Source: Tragulus kanchil (Eukaryota; Chordata; Mammalia; Artiodactyla; Tragulidae). From it: a stretch of 64,000 bases of DNA. The position numbers and the translations under genes are program-made. Location: assembly GCA_022376925.1 (NCBI GenBank), contig JAIOJX010000001.1, forward strand, positions 3,939,501 to 4,003,500, given 5' to 3'. This document shows, in pieces, positions 21,533-33,167 of the stretch (position 1 is the stretch's first letter; each line of letters begins with the position of its first letter). Under the pieces are notes generated by a model. It had not been told where the DNA came from, ran no database searches, and saw only the letters and a list, made by a program, of their open reading frames with translations.

Positions 21533-22652
21533 GTCTTCATCCGGCACCATCCCGGGGCCAGTGACCCCATGGACTGCGGCAGATCAGGCTTCCCTGTCCT
21601 TCGCCATCTCCCAGAACCTGCTCAAACTCATGCCCACTGACTCAGTGATACCATCCAACCATCTCGTCCTCTGTTGTCCTCTTCTCCTTTTGCCTTCAAT
21701 CTTTCCCAGAATCAGGATCTTTTCCAGTGAGTCAGTTCTTAGCATCAGATGGCCAAAGTGTTGGAGCTTCAGCTTCAGTGAATATTCAGGGTTGATTTCC
21801 CTCCAATGAATATTCAGGGTAGATTTCTCTCAGGATTGACTGGTTTGATCTCCTTGCAGTCCAAGGGACTCTCAAGAGCCTTCTCCAACACCACAGTTCA
21901 AAGGCATCAATCCTTTGGTGCTCAACATTCTTTATGGTCCAACTCTCACATCCATACATGACTACTGGGAAAACCATAGCTTTGACTATACAGACTTTTG
22001 TCAGCAAACTGATGTCTCTGCCTTTCAACACACTGTCTAGGATTGTCATAGCTTTTCTTCAAAGGAGCAATCGTCTTTGAATTTCATGGCTGCAGTCACC
22101 ATCCACAGTGATTTTGGAGCCCAGGAAAATAAAATCTGTCACTGTTTCCATTGTTTGCCCATCTCTTTGCCATGAAGTGATGGGATCAGATGCCATGATC
22201 TTCGTTTTTTGAATGTTGAGTTCTAGGCCAGCTTTTTCACTTTCCTCTTTCACCTTTATCAAGAGGCTCTTTAGTTCCTCTTCACTTTTTGCCATAAGGG
22301 TGGTGTCATTTGCATACCTGAGGCTAGTGATGTGTCTCTCAGCAATCTTCATTTCAGCTTGTGCCTCAGCCAGACTGGCATATAAATTAGATAAGCAGAG
22401 TGACAATATACAGCCTTGACCTATTCCTTTTCCAATTTGGAACCAGTCCATTGTTCCACGTCCAGTTCTATCTGTTTCTTCTTGTCCTGTATACAGGTTT
22501 CTCAGGAGACAGAATTCGCTTTCAGAATTTTCCACGGTTTGTTGTGATCCACACAGTCAAGGGCTTTGGCATACTCAATGAAGCAGAAGTAGATGTTTTT
22601 CTGGAATTCCCTTGCTCTTTCTATGATCCATCGGATTTGGCAATTTGATTTC
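21533..22652 (-). mobile_element. BovB (RTE) LINE fragment, antisense
   Basis: The minus strand encodes the C-terminal part of BovB reverse transcriptase and the region beyond it. Plus-strand markers are CCATGGACTGCGGCAGATCA, CTCACATCCATACATGACTA and TTTCATGGCTGCAGTCACCA. BovB is the horizontally acquired RTE element abundant in ruminants and is strong taxonomic evidence. It is 5'-truncated and mutated. Confidence 0.92.
22059..22535 (-). pseudogene. BovB reverse transcriptase fragment
   Basis: The 158-codon open stretch holds WFQIGKGIGQGCILS (the finger/palm region) and LRYANDTTLMAKSEEEL. The catalytic motif expected as Y-A-D-D reads Y-A-N-D, so one metal-binding Asp is lost. The frame continues after a shift in 21786-22049 (VVMYGCESWTIKN). 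The fragment is dead as an enzyme. Confidence 0.85.
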
Positions 22653-22654
22653 TG

Positions 22655-23345
22655 GTTCCTCTGCTTTTTCTAAATCCCAGGGTAAATGCCATTATGACTT
22701 TTAGATTACCTACTACTGGCTTTTCTTTATAATTGAGCCATCTCTGCTCACATCTCTAAACAGTGGGGTTTAGCTTTGCCTGTTTGTGAATTTTGTACAA
22801 ATGGAATCATCCAGCTTCTTTCCCTCAGCACAATACCTGTGAGATTCATCCATGTTGCCATATCTGAAGCTCGTTCATTCCCACTGTGGGAATATACCAC
22901 CAATCATTGATCTAGCCCAGTGTAGATAGGCATTTAGGTTGGTTCCACTTCGTGCCCATCACATACTGTCTCCTGGCCCTCACATGCCTGCTCTCTGTCA
23001 AGTGTACCTCTAGTTTGCCAAATGGAGCTCAACTATGTTCAAAGTGGTGGGACCAACATAAACTCCCATGAATGGTGCAAGAGTTCCCTTTGCTCCACAT
23101 CTTCCTCAATGCTTAGAATCATCAGACTTGTTCATCGTAGTCAACCTGGTGAGTGAGTGATGGTATCTCATTGTGATATAAACATTTCATTTTCATTATT
23201 ACTAACAGGATTGAGCACATTTTCATAAGCTTATTGGCCGTTAAACAGCCCCTTTTGCGAAATAACTGTTCAAATATGTTGCCCACTTTTCTTCAGAATT
23301 GTCTGACTCTTTCATATTGATTTGTAAGTGTTCTTTATATATTCT
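22655..23345 (-). mobile_element. Old L1 (L1M-like), antisense
   Basis: Antisense 3' L1 text includes TTCATCCATGTTGCCATATC, GATAGGCATTTAGGTTGGTT and ATTGTCTGACTCTTTCATAT. It is continued beyond the SINE at 23366-23572. Confidence 0.72.
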
Positions 23346-23365
23346 GGAGTCAAGCCCCTTGCGTG

Positions 23366-23572
23366 CATGCATGCTCAGTCACGTTCGACTGTGTGACCCT
23401 GGCCTGTAGTCCGCCAGGCTCCTCTGTCCATAGGATTCTCCAGGCAAGTATGCTGGAGTGGGGTGCCATTCCATTTTCCAGGGGGTCTCCCCACCTCAGG
23501 GATCAAACCCGTGCCTCCTGTCTCCTGCACTGCAGACAGATTCTTTAACCACTGATCTAACTGGGAAGCCCC
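23366..23572 (-). mobile_element. Bov-A type SINE, antisense
   Basis: The reverse complement shows GGGCTTCCCAGTTAGATCAG at the head. The plus strand has CCAGGCTCCTCTGTCCATAG and GGATTCTCCAGGCAAGTATG. It interrupts an old L1 that continues on both sides. Confidence 0.9.
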
Positions 23573-24000
23573 CCTTTGCAGTAACGCAAACTACAAATAT
23601 CCTCTCCCCATCTATGGCTGGCCTTGGCATGCCTTTTTTTTTTAACTTTGCTTTCTTGTCATGCCTTTTGATGTTGATGTTTTTTGATCCAGAAGTTCTG
23701 GATTTTATTCTAATGCAGTTGATCAGCCTTCTATGCTTAATGCTTGTTTTGTGAGCACTGCTTACAAAGTCTTGCCCTACCTTATTTTATAAAGACATTT
23801 TCCAATATTACCTTCGAAAACTGTTGTTGTTTTACCTTTTAGCCTTAGAGCAACAATCCGTCCAGGATTTGATTCTCTGTGTGGTACCAGGCAGAGCTTT
23901 AATTTCGTCTTCTCATGTGGATGTCTCTTTGTCTTAGCACTGTTACACATTTGTCCTAGGACAGTGACACATTTGTCACAGATCAAGTGTTCATGTATGC
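23573..24000 (-). mobile_element. Old L1 (L1M-like), continuation
   Basis: Antisense L1 text resumes after the SINE: TGATGTTTTTTGATCCAGAA, TTTACAAAGTCTTGCCC-like wording, then TTATAAAGACATTTTCCAAT. The limits are approximate. Confidence 0.6.
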
Positions 24001-24299
24001 TCTTGGTGGAGTCGGGACTGTGACTCTTTGTCCTAACCCCTCAGCTGCTTCTTCTAGGTCAGCAAACCTCCCAGGGCAAAAGCAATTCTAAGAATCAGGC
24101 TCACCTCTCGAATCTCTGGTCTCCTGGCTTAGGCATTGTTTTCACTCTCTAGTTAGCACCGTGATGCTTTTAAAGTGGTATTTTCAAAGGTTTTGTCCAG
24201 TTTTTTCAACAGGAGGGTTGGTTCAAATTATCTACTCTTCCATGACTAGAAATGAAAATCCAGAACAGGTATATCTATTTTTCTTTAAATAAAGATATA
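24001..24299. other. Unassigned stretch
   Basis: No recognisable repeat or exon. Confidence 0.35.
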
Positions 24300-25030
24300 T
24301 ATGTATAGGTTTTTAAATTAAGGTATAATGAGTATACAACAAGGTATATAAAGTGTATAAAGTGTACTGAGCTTAGCTGCGCCTCCAGCTGCATTCACGT
24401 GTATTATGCCTCCATAGGTCTATCGTTCATGTCAAGACACAGAATGTTCCCAGCACCCCCAAAAATCTCCTCGTTCCTTTGCCCAGCCAGTACCCTGCTC
24501 TCAGGAATATCCACTGTCATCATCCATTATTTTCACTTGCTTTGGGTCATTCCATGTGTGCTCGTTTTTCATTCAACACTGTGTCTGCAAGGTTCACCCA
24601 TGTCATTACATCTACCTTCATTTCATTACCCTGCATTATTGCACAGCATTCCACTGCACGCATACTGCACAATTAATTTTTCCTTTCTCCTGTTGATGAG
24701 CATTTGCGTCTTTTCTAGTTTTGGTTACTACAAATAGCGCCGTAATGAACGTCTTGTTCATGGCTTGTGAATATGGAACTATGTCTATTGCTATACACGC
24801 CTAGAAGTGGAATTGCCGCTTAGTAGGGTATGTAAATGTGTAGGGGTCAGCTTTTTCAATGACTGTTTTTCCAGTTTTATCAGGGTATAATTGACGCAGA
24901 GCACTGTGTAAGTTTCACGTATGCACCGTGATGGCGCATACATTGAAAACAACTGTAATACCAAGTACAGTCACTATCCATCGTTTCACATAGACACCAA
25001 AACTGAGGGAAAAGCTTTGCTCCTTGTGAA
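24300..25030 (-). mobile_element. Old L1 3' UTR-like sequence, antisense
   Basis: The text AAATTAAGGTATAATGAGTA, then TCCATGTGTGCTCGTTTTTC, GGTTCACCCATGTCATTACA and GGTTACTACAAATAGCGCCG, is a diverged antisense L1M 3' region. It runs into duplication 4, where similar text continues. Confidence 0.65.
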
Positions 25031-25948
25031 GAGAACTCCTAGATCTAGTCCTTTAACAATTTACCAAATATAGCCAGTAGAGTTCTCATAAAAACTACTA
25101 TCGGTAGTTTTTCAAAATGGAGCTACCAATTTGTATTCTCACCACCAAAGTAAGAGAAGGCTGCTTACTCTACACTCCCACCAACATTTGCTGGAATTTT
25201 TTTTTAATTCTAGCCATTCTAGTGGGCATGCAGTGGTATCTCATTGTAGTCTTTTCTTTTCCACTATGGTCTATCACAGGATATCAACTATATAGTTCCC
25301 TGCGCTTTTCAGTAAGACCTTTTTTGCTATTTATCTGTTCTCTATGTAATAGCTTGCATCTGCTCATGCCAAACTCTCAGTCCATTCCCTCCACCCCCTT
25401 GGCAACTGCAGGTCTGTCCTGTATGTCTGTGTGTTTCTGTTTCATGGATAAGTTAATTTGTGTCATAGTTTAGATCTCTCAATGTAGTTTTTACTTGTTT
25501 ACTTGTTAACTGATGAAGCATGTTTTCATGCACTGATTGGCCACGTGGATCTTTTTTTTATGGTAGACCTTTAATTTCCTTTATAGTCTGTTAAGGATCA
25601 TGCATATTTTTAAGTCTTCTAGTTTTTCCTGGATCATGTTGGTATTTTATATTCTGCTAGGAAATCATCAGTTATTTTCTCCAATATTTCAAATTCATCA
25701 CCATAGAGTTTTTATAGCAGCTTTATTGAGATATAATGCACATGCCATGTAATTCGATTATTTAAAGTGCACAACTTGATGAATTTTAGTATGCAAAGTT
25801 TGCAGCCATTACTGCCATGTAATTGTAGAACATTTTAATCATCCCCCCACAAAAGAAACCCTTAGCAGTAATTCCCCGTTTCTCCCTAACTCTCCTTCTT
25901 CAGCCCCAGGCAACTCAAATGCCCATCCAAGGGAGAAAACAAATAATC

Positions 25949-25951
<3 letters not shown>

Positions 25952-25988
<37 letters not shown>
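25952..25988 (+). repeat. (TA)n microsatellite
   Basis: An uninterrupted TA run, duplicated at 27070-27107 as part of duplication 4. Confidence 0.95.
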
Positions 25989-25993
<5 letters not shown>

Positions 25994-27066
25994 ATTTATT
26001 CATATACAGTGGAATACAGTAGTTGAAATAAATGAACTAAAGCAACAAAACAATATGCATGAATCCTTGTGAGGTAATTTTATGTGGCTAACAGCCTTAA
26101 AAGACTGCATTATGCAATGGTACCTTTTGGGGCTTCCCAAAAAATTGTCGAGAACTCCTAGATCTAGTCCTTTAACAATTTACCAAATATAGCCAGTAGA
26201 GTTCTCATAAAACTACGATCGGTAGTTTTTCAAAATGGAGCTACCAATTTGTATTCTCACCACCAAAGTAAGAGAAGGCTGCTTACTCTACACTCCCACC
26301 AACATTTGCTGGAATTTTTTTTTAATTCTAGCCATTCTAGTGGGCATGCAGTGGTATCTCATTGTAGTCTTTTCTTTTCCACTATGGTCTATCACAGGAT
26401 ATCAACTATATAGTTCCCTGCGCTTTTCAGTAAGACCTTTTTTGCTATTTATCTGTTCTCTATGTAATAGCTTGCATCTGCTCATGCCAAACTCTCAGTC
26501 CATTCCCTCCACCCCCTTGGCAACTGCAGGTCTGTCCTGTATGTCTGTGTGTTTCTGTTTCATGGATAAGTTAATTTGTGTCATAGTTTAGATCTCTCAA
26601 TGTAGTTTTTACTTGTTTACTTGTTAACTGATGAAGCATGTTTTCATGCACTGATTGGCCACGTGGATCTTTTTTTTATGGTAGACCTTTAATTTCCTTT
26701 ATAGTCTGTTAAGGATCATGCATATTTTTAAGTCTTCTAGTTTTTCCTGGATCATGTTGGTATTTTATATTCTGCTAGGAAATCATCAGTTATTTTCTCC
26801 AATATTTCAAATTCATCACCATAGAGTTTTTATAGCAGCTTTATTGAGATATAATGCACATGCCATGTAATTCGATTATTTAAAGTGCACAACTTGATGA
26901 ATTTTAGTATGCAAAGTTTGCAGCCATTACTGCCATGTAATTGTAGAACATTTTAATCATCCCCCCACAAAAGAAACCCTTAGCAGTAATTCCCCGTTTC
27001 TCCCTAACTCTCCTTCTTCAGCCCCAGGCAACTCAAATGCCCATCCAAGGGAGAAAACAAATAATC

Positions 27067-27069
<3 letters not shown>

Positions 27070-27107
<38 letters not shown>
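27070..27107 (+). repeat. (TA)n microsatellite, second copy
   Basis: Equivalent to 25952-25988 and almost the same length. Confidence 0.95.
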
Positions 27108-27111
<4 letters not shown>

Positions 27112-27246
27112 ATTTATTCATATACAGTGGAATACAGTAGTTGAAATAAATGAACTAAAGCAACAAAACAATATGCATGAATCCTTGTGAGGTAATTTTA
27201 TGTGGCTAACAGCCTTAAAAGACTGCATTATGCAATGGTACCTTTT

Positions 27247-27478
27247 GGGGGCTTCCCTGATGGTCCAGTGGTTAAGAATCTGTCTTGCAATGCAGGGAGC
27301 TCAGGTTCAACCTGTGACCAGGAAACTAAAATCTCACAAGCTTCAGGGCAACCAAGCCACACACCTCAACTACCAAGGCTGCTCGCCCCAACTGACCCCA
27401 TGCACCACAACTAGAGAGCGGTGAGCCGAAATGAAAGACCCCACATGTCACAACAAAGGTCCCAAATTAAAAAAAATA
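27247..27478 (+). mobile_element. tRNA-derived SINE (sense)
   Basis: The head is GGGCTTCCCTGATGGTCCAG with GGTTAAGAATCTGTCTTGCA, followed by a body with CACAACTAGAGAGCGG and an A-rich tail. An approximate direct repeat, ATGGTACCTTTTG before and ATGGTATCTTTTT after, marks the ends. The partial head at 26129-26138 is a product of duplication 4. Confidence 0.8.
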
Positions 27479-27489
27479 ATGGTATCTTT

Positions 27490-29175
27490 TTTTTGCATGT
27501 CTTTTTAAAAATAATTACTTTTATTTTACTTTTTACTTTTATAGAGTTTTGTTGTTTACAGATTATGTGTAATCCCAGATTTAGTCATATGTATATTCCC
27601 CCTATCCCACCCCTCTAGGCCATCACACCCCGCCCCTGCAGGATCCCCTGTTCCCACAGCACAATGACAATAGCTATCTTTTTCACATATGATGGTATAG
27701 GTTTCCATGTTACTCCCTCTATGCCTCCCACCCACTGTTCCTTCCCCACAATGTCCATATGTCTGTTCTCTGTTTGTGTTTCCATCACTTCACTGCATGT
27801 GTTATCACTACCCTCTTACTAGATTCCATATATGTGTGTTAGTATACTGTACTTGTCTTTCTCTTTTTGACTTACTTCACTTTGTATAATAGGTTCTAGA
27901 TCCATCCACCTCATTAGGACTGATTCTTCTGCATTTCTTTTTACAGCTGAGTAGTATTCCACTGTATATATGTACCAGAGCTTTCGTACCCATTCATGTG
28001 TTGATGAACATCTAGGTTGCTTCCATGTTCTAGCTATTGTATAGAGAGCTGCAATGAACATTGGGGTACAGGTGCTTCTTTCAATTTTGATTTCATCAGT
28101 GTATAAGCCTAATAGTAGGATTGCTGGGTCGTATGGTGCTTCTATTTTTAGTTTTTTAAGAAATCTCCATACTGTCCTCCATAGTGGCTGTATCCATTTA
28201 CATTCCCACCAGCAATGCAAGAGGCTTCCCTTTTCTCCACACCCTCTCCAGCATTTATTGCCTGTAAATTTTTTGATGATGGCCATTCTGACAGGTGTGA
28301 GGTGATATCTCATTGTAGTTTTGATTTGCATTTCTCTAATAATAAGCGAGGCTGAGCATCATTTCATGTGGTTTTTTGACCATCTGTATGTCTTCTTTGG
28401 TGAGATGTCTCTTTAGATCTTTTTGCCATTTTTTGATTGGATTGTTCATTTTTCTGGTGCTGAGTTGTCTGAGTTGCTTGTAGATTTTGGAGATTAATTC
28501 TTTGTCTGTTGTTTCATTTGCTATTATTTTCTCCCATTCTGTGGGTTGTCTGATCACCTTTTTTGTAGTTTCTTTTGCTGTACAAAAGCTTTTAAGTTTC
28601 ATGAGGTCCCACATGTTAATTTTTGGTTTTAGTTCTGCTATTCTAGTAGGCAGTCATAGAAGATCTTGTTTTAATTTATGTCCTTGAGTGTTTTGCCTAT
28701 ATTCTTCTCTAAGAGTTTTAGGGTTATGAGTTTATCTTTGTGTATGGTGTTAGGGAATGTTCCAGCTTCATTTTTTTTTGCATGTAGCTGTCCAATTTTC
28801 CCAGCACCATTTGTTGAAGAGGTGATCTTTGTCCCATTTTACATTTTTGCCTCCTTTGTCAAAAATAAGGTACCCATAGGTGTGTGGGTTTATCTATAGG
28901 TTCTCTATCTTGTTCCATTGGTCTGTATTTCTGTTTTTGTGAGAGTGCCATACTCTCTCTTTTTTTTTTTTTAATCTCAAAACAGCATCCATTTATATGG
29001 TACGTACTGTCTTGATGACTGTTGCTTTGTAGTATAGTCTGAAGTTAGGAAGACTGATCTCTCCAGCTCCATTCTTCTTCCTTAGGATTACTTTGGCTGC
29101 TCAGGGTCTTTTGTGCTTCCATATGAACTGTGTTTTTCTTTGGTCTTGTTCTGTGAAGAATGTCATTGGTCAATG
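27490..29175 (-). mobile_element. L1 3' part, antisense, 5'-truncated
   Basis: This is the largest L1 fragment here. The plus strand runs from the 3' UTR (TACTTTTATAGAGTTTTGTT) through the antisense of the ORF2 C-terminus to about CTGTGAAGAATGTCATTGG. An open remnant lies at 27819-28331. Comparison by eye with the L1 at 17363 shows it is a similarly young type. Confidence 0.92.
27819..28331 (-). pseudogene. L1 ORF2 C-terminal fragment
   Basis: The 170-codon open stretch includes [20 protein letters not shown], a cysteine-rich C-terminal motif of ORF2p, and [20 protein letters not shown]. It ends with the ILTHIYGI terminus typical of the protein. The reverse transcriptase and endonuclease domains are absent, so this is a dead 5'-truncated copy. 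Confidence 0.9.
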
Positions 29176-29177
29176 GT

Positions 29178-29449
29178 ATCTCTTTTTTTTTTGTCACTTC
29201 TATTGGTCTTTCATTTATTTATTTTCATCCATCTTTGTTCTTTGGCCCGTGTGGGCCTCCCATCGTGGTAGCCTCTGTTGTTGCAGAGCACTGGCTCTGG
29301 GCACATGTGCTCCAGAGCTCCGGCTCAGTAGTTGGACGCATCGGTCCAGTCGCTCCACGGCACATGGGATCCTCCCAGGCCAAGGATCGAACCAGCGCCC
29401 TTTGTACTGCAAGGCAGTGTCCTTACCACTGGACCACCAGGGAAGCCCA
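29178..29449 (-). mobile_element. tRNA-derived SINE, antisense (same family as 3375 and 7993)
   Basis: In reverse complement it starts GGGCTTCCCTGGTGGTCCAG, contains GCAGTACAAAGGGCGCTGG, and ends with AAAGATGGATGAAAATAAAT and an A-rich tail. The body matches the distinctive family of 3375 and 7993, not Bov-A. Confidence 0.85.
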
Positions 29450-29489
29450 GTCAAATCTTTTTATAGTGTTAAATACAACTGAAATTTTC

Positions 29490-30006
29490 TGACTTGGTTT
29501 CCAATAATACCCACCTCCTGGCATTCATACCCTCGTGCAATTTGTTCCCCTTGAGTGGGGAATGAGCCTAGTCACTTGTTTCTAACAGACAGATATGGCA
29601 AACATGATGGGTTTTCATTCCGAGATTAGGTTGCAAAGAAACTGTGACTTCCATCTCGCTCCCACACTCTCTCTGACTCTTGTCACCTGGCCTCCCTACA
29701 TGAATCAAGCCACCACATTGTGCGCTGCCCTATAGGGAGGTCCATGTGACAAGAAACAGAGGTCAGCTTCCAATCACCAGACAAAGGGAAACGAACCACT
29801 CCCTAAAACCATGTGAGTGAGCTTGGAGGCAAGCCTCCTCCAGACAAGACTGGAGATGACTGCAACCCTGGCCAAGACCTTGAACCACAGGATCCAGCTA
29901 AGTGGTCTGGATTCCTGACCTAAAGAGCTGTGAGCTAATAAATGTTATATTTTAAGCTGCTAGCATTTAGGGTGACTTTTTCTGCAGCAATAAATAACTA
30001 AGACAG
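29490..30006 (+). mobile_element. MLT1-type (MaLR) LTR, sense
   Basis: Markers are TTCCCCTTGAGTGGGGAATG, CTGTGACTTCCATCTCGCTC and GAGCTGTGAGCTAATAAATG, with the end TGCAGCAATAAATAACTAAG. The last motif is the characteristic MaLR LTR 3' end. Confidence 0.78.
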
Positions 30007-30129
30007 TTCTCACTAAAGGAAACCGCTTGCAAATTCCCAGACTCACCATGCTGCTTCTCCTCCGTGTGCTTCTATGTGTGCATCCCTCACCCATTCCTCT
30101 TCATTTAGCTAACTTCTCTCCTTTAAGAA

Positions 30130-30384
30130 ATAGGCCAGGCATCTCCTCCTCCAGGCAGGCTTCCCTAACTGAGCACTGACTAAATGAGTCCTCCTCATTC
30201 CCTAGGAGCCCCCTGCTGACTTCTATTAGCACAATTACTGTATTTTAATTAGTTGTTTACTTAACTCTGCAGCTACCTCTGAGCAACTCAAGGACCAGGA
30301 TCATGCTCGAGTACCGTGATGTCCATAGCCCCAACTTTTAGTGGGATACTTGGCACAGAGTACATGGTCTCTATAGGCAGGATG
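30130..30384 (+). mobile_element. L2 LINE 3' fragment (sense)
   Basis: The order is L2-like: CAGGCAGGCTTCCCTAACTG, TTAGCACAATTACTGTATTT, CAAGGACCAGGATCATGCTC, TTGGCACAGAGTACATGGTC. It is highly diverged. Confidence 0.6.
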
Positions 30385-30490
30385 AGTAACAGTGCAGATG
30401 GTGGAGTCCGTGGCCATCAGACTGAATCCTGATTCCACTACCAGCTCTCTGTGTGACCTGAGTCACCTAGTCTCTTTGGAACCCAGACCT
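30385..30490 (+). mobile_element. MIR SINE fragment (sense)
   Basis: The 5'/core portion is recognisable from ACAGTGCAGATGGTGGAGTC, then CTGAATCCTGATTCCACTAC and CTCTGTGTGACCTGAGTCAC. Confidence 0.6.
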
Positions 30491-31066
30491 CCTCCTTCCC
30501 AGAGGGTGGAGGGGGGTGAGCAGCACCAGGGAGGGGAACTCATATTTGGACTCTTTCTGCATTCCAGACACCGAGTTGGGTCTTTGATGTTCTCTCTACA
30601 ATCCTGTGTGGGCTCTTACCCTTAGGATGATCCTCTACATCTAAATCAAGGTAGGAACTTTGGGAATTACGTTCCTCAATCAGCTACTTTCATTTGATCA
30701 ATTAAATATATGCAGAAGAGAGTCTCTTGATAGAGAGTTAAAAGCAGCTCCAACCCAAGAGGATTAAAAAAGTCACAGCTAATCCAATATTTTTAAGTGA
30801 CATATTTCAGCCTTCTGTGAATGTTTCATCACTGAAATAGGAGCCCTTTCTCATGTAAATGACGGAGGGTTTGGACAGAGGACAGAAGCATCATATGTTC
30901 TACACATCTTGCTAAGGGAACTGTCAAATGTCACAATCAACATTGCCACAGTATCAGCGCAGACATGCCTCCACAAACCCACTGCAGGCCCGGGCCCGGG
31001 ACAAAATACACAGCCCAGGAAAATGTGCATCTCATATTTCCTATGTGGATTGAAAAAACCAACTAT
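30491..31066. other. Unassigned non-coding sequence
   Basis: No recognisable repeat or exon. The stretch between 30640 and 31060 reads as unique sequence. Confidence 0.4.
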
Positions 31067-31867
31067 GGCCTGAGGCTGACAGCACGAAGGTTCTTCGAGC
31101 TTTTCCTCAGATACTCCGGTTTAGAAACAGAGCGCACAGTGTGAGTGTGGAGAGGGGGATGCCCTCCTCTAGCCCAAGGGATTTCGTTTCCCTCCAGGGA
31201 CATTTCCAGGTCTGACACTTGGTAAGATCCTAGGAGAGCGGATAGATCCTACCAGGGTGGCAGAGCTAGAAATTTCCCTGGGGGAAACTGATGAAAAAAA
31301 AAAAGAAACCTGAAAAAGCACAACTTCCAGGGGCAAGAGTGAGGCTGACAACCTGAATTGTCTGTGATTCCAAGTTCTAAATTTTCTCTCATGGGGAAAC
31401 ATGAGCTCGGACCTGTTACCCTTTTGAACACTGCTAAGCCCAGAGATGCTTCTCCCCAGGAACTTTATCTGTGGAAAGACTGCTACCCTTCCCGTGTCCC
31501 AAGTGAGAAAACCAGCCTCCTTCTCAACATCTCTTTTTTCCCCACCCCCCACAGCCCACCCCTACCAAGCCCTAGATCCTAAGTATCTCTTAGAATCCAT
31601 CTCCTAAGAATCCATCAGCACTGCTCTGCACACGTCCTGCATCCCTCGCCTAGATAAACTGCCACAGCCACCGCATTTCATCTCTCTGAACAGAATAGAA
31701 AATGCTACATGTTCACAGATTCATTTCACGTTCTCCATGGGCACAGGAAACGACATGTCCCTAATGCACTTGCAGGTTGAGTTCTGAGCCATGAAATGTG
31801 AGTGAAAGTAAAGTAATGTCACTTCCGGTCCTCATTCTGCAGCCTATTCTGTCCACTTCTTAGAGTA

Positions 31868-32074
31868 ATGAAAATAAAAACAAAAATAAACAAATGGGAC
31901 CTAGTTAAACTTAAAAGCTTTTGCACAGCAAAGGAAAGCATAAACAAAAACCCCTCAAAATGGGAGAAAATATTTGTAAAAAAAGCAACTGACAAGGGAT
32001 TAATCTCCAAAACACACAAACAGCTCATGCAGAGGGGAAAAAAAGAACAACGCAATCAAACAATGGATAGAATA
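31868..32074 (+). mobile_element. L1 ORF2 fragment (sense), first copy
   Basis: L1 text includes AAACTTAAAAGCTTTTGCAC, GGGATTAATCTCCAAAACAC and AACAATGGATAGAAT. It is interrupted by a SINE at 32075. The same text recurs at 32961-33167 through duplication 5. Confidence 0.85.
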
Positions 32075-32160
32075 GGCTTCCCTGGTAGCTCAGTGGTGAA
32101 CAGTTTGCCTGCCAATGCAGGAGACACAGGTTCAATCCCTGATCCAGGAAGATCCCACAT
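32075..32160 (+). mobile_element. tRNA-derived SINE, cut by the duplication junction
   Basis: Only the head and box region (GGCTTCCCTGGTAGCTCAGT to GATCCCACAT) remain before the duplication seam. The full element is in the second copy at 33168. Confidence 0.9.
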
Positions 32161-32960
32161 GGCCTGAGGCTGACAGCACGAAGGTTCTTCGAGCTTTCCT
32201 CAGATACTCCGGTTTAGAAACAGAGCGCACAGTGTGAGTGTGGAGAGGGGGATGCCCTCCTCTAGCCCAAGGGATTTCGTTTCCCTCCAGGGACATTTCC
32301 AGGTCTGACACTTGGTAAGATCCTAGGAGAGCGGATAGATCCTACCAGGGTGGCAGAGCTAGAAATTTCCCTGGGGGAAACTGATGAAAAAAAAAAAGAA
32401 ACCTGAAAAAGCACAACTTCCAGGGGCAAGAGTGAGGCTGACAACCTGAATTGTCTGTGATTCCAAGTTCTAAATTTTCTCTCATGGGGAAACATGAGCT
32501 CGGACCTGTTACCCTTTTGAACACTGCTAAGCCCAGAGATGCTTCTCCCCAGGAACTTTATCTGTGGAAAGACTGCTACCCTTCCCGTGTCCCAAGTGAG
32601 AAAACCAGCCTCCTTCTCAACATCTCTTTTTTCCCCACCCCCCACAGCCCACCCCTACCAAGCCCTAGATCCTAAGTATCTCTTAGAATCCATCTCCTAA
32701 GAATCCATCAGCACTGCTCTGCACACGTCCTGCATCCCTCGCCTAGATAAACTGCCACAGCCACCGCATTTCATCTCTCTGAACAGAATAGAAAATGCTA
32801 CATGTTCACAGATTCATTTCACGTTCTCCATGGGCACAGGAAACGACATGTCCCTAATGCACTTGCAGGTTGAGTTCTGAGCCATGAAATGTGAGTGAAA
32901 GTAAAGTAATGTCACTTCCGGTCCTCATTCTGCAGCCTATTCTGTCCACTTCTTAGAGTA

Positions 32961-33167
32961 ATGAAAATAAAAACAAAAATAAACAAATGGGACCTAGTTA
33001 AACTTAAAAGCTTTTGCACAGCAAAGGAAAGCATAAACAAAAACCCCTCAAAATGGGAGAAAATATTTGTAAAAAAAGCAACTGACAAGGGATTAATCTC
33101 CAAAACACACAAACAGCTCATGCAGAGGGGAAAAAAAGAACAACGCAATCAAACAATGGATAGAATA
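32961..33167 (+). mobile_element. L1 ORF2 fragment (sense), second copy
   Basis: Same as 31868-32074. The L1 resumes after the SINE, at about 33520. Confidence 0.85.

Larger units (their letters stand above)
25031..27255. repeat. Tandem direct duplication 4 (period about 1.12 kb)
   Basis: Positions 25031-26137 recur at 26150-27255 with offset 1118-1119. The first copy ends a few bases into a SINE head (GGGGCTTCCC). About 11 unmatched bases (AAAAAATTGTC) follow, and then the second copy starts at GAGAACTCCTAG. In the second copy the SINE continues normally. Both copies contain an identical 118-codon open stretch, which is old L1 text and not a gene. Confidence 0.93.

Noticed and set aside
25117..26591. 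Two identical 118-codon proteins at 25117 and 26235
   Set aside because: The text is antisense old L1, and the two frames are identical only because of duplication 4.
31169..32645. Two identical 127-codon frames on the minus strand
   Set aside because: There is no family signature, and the frames occur twice only because of duplication 5. Compositionally they resemble random translation.
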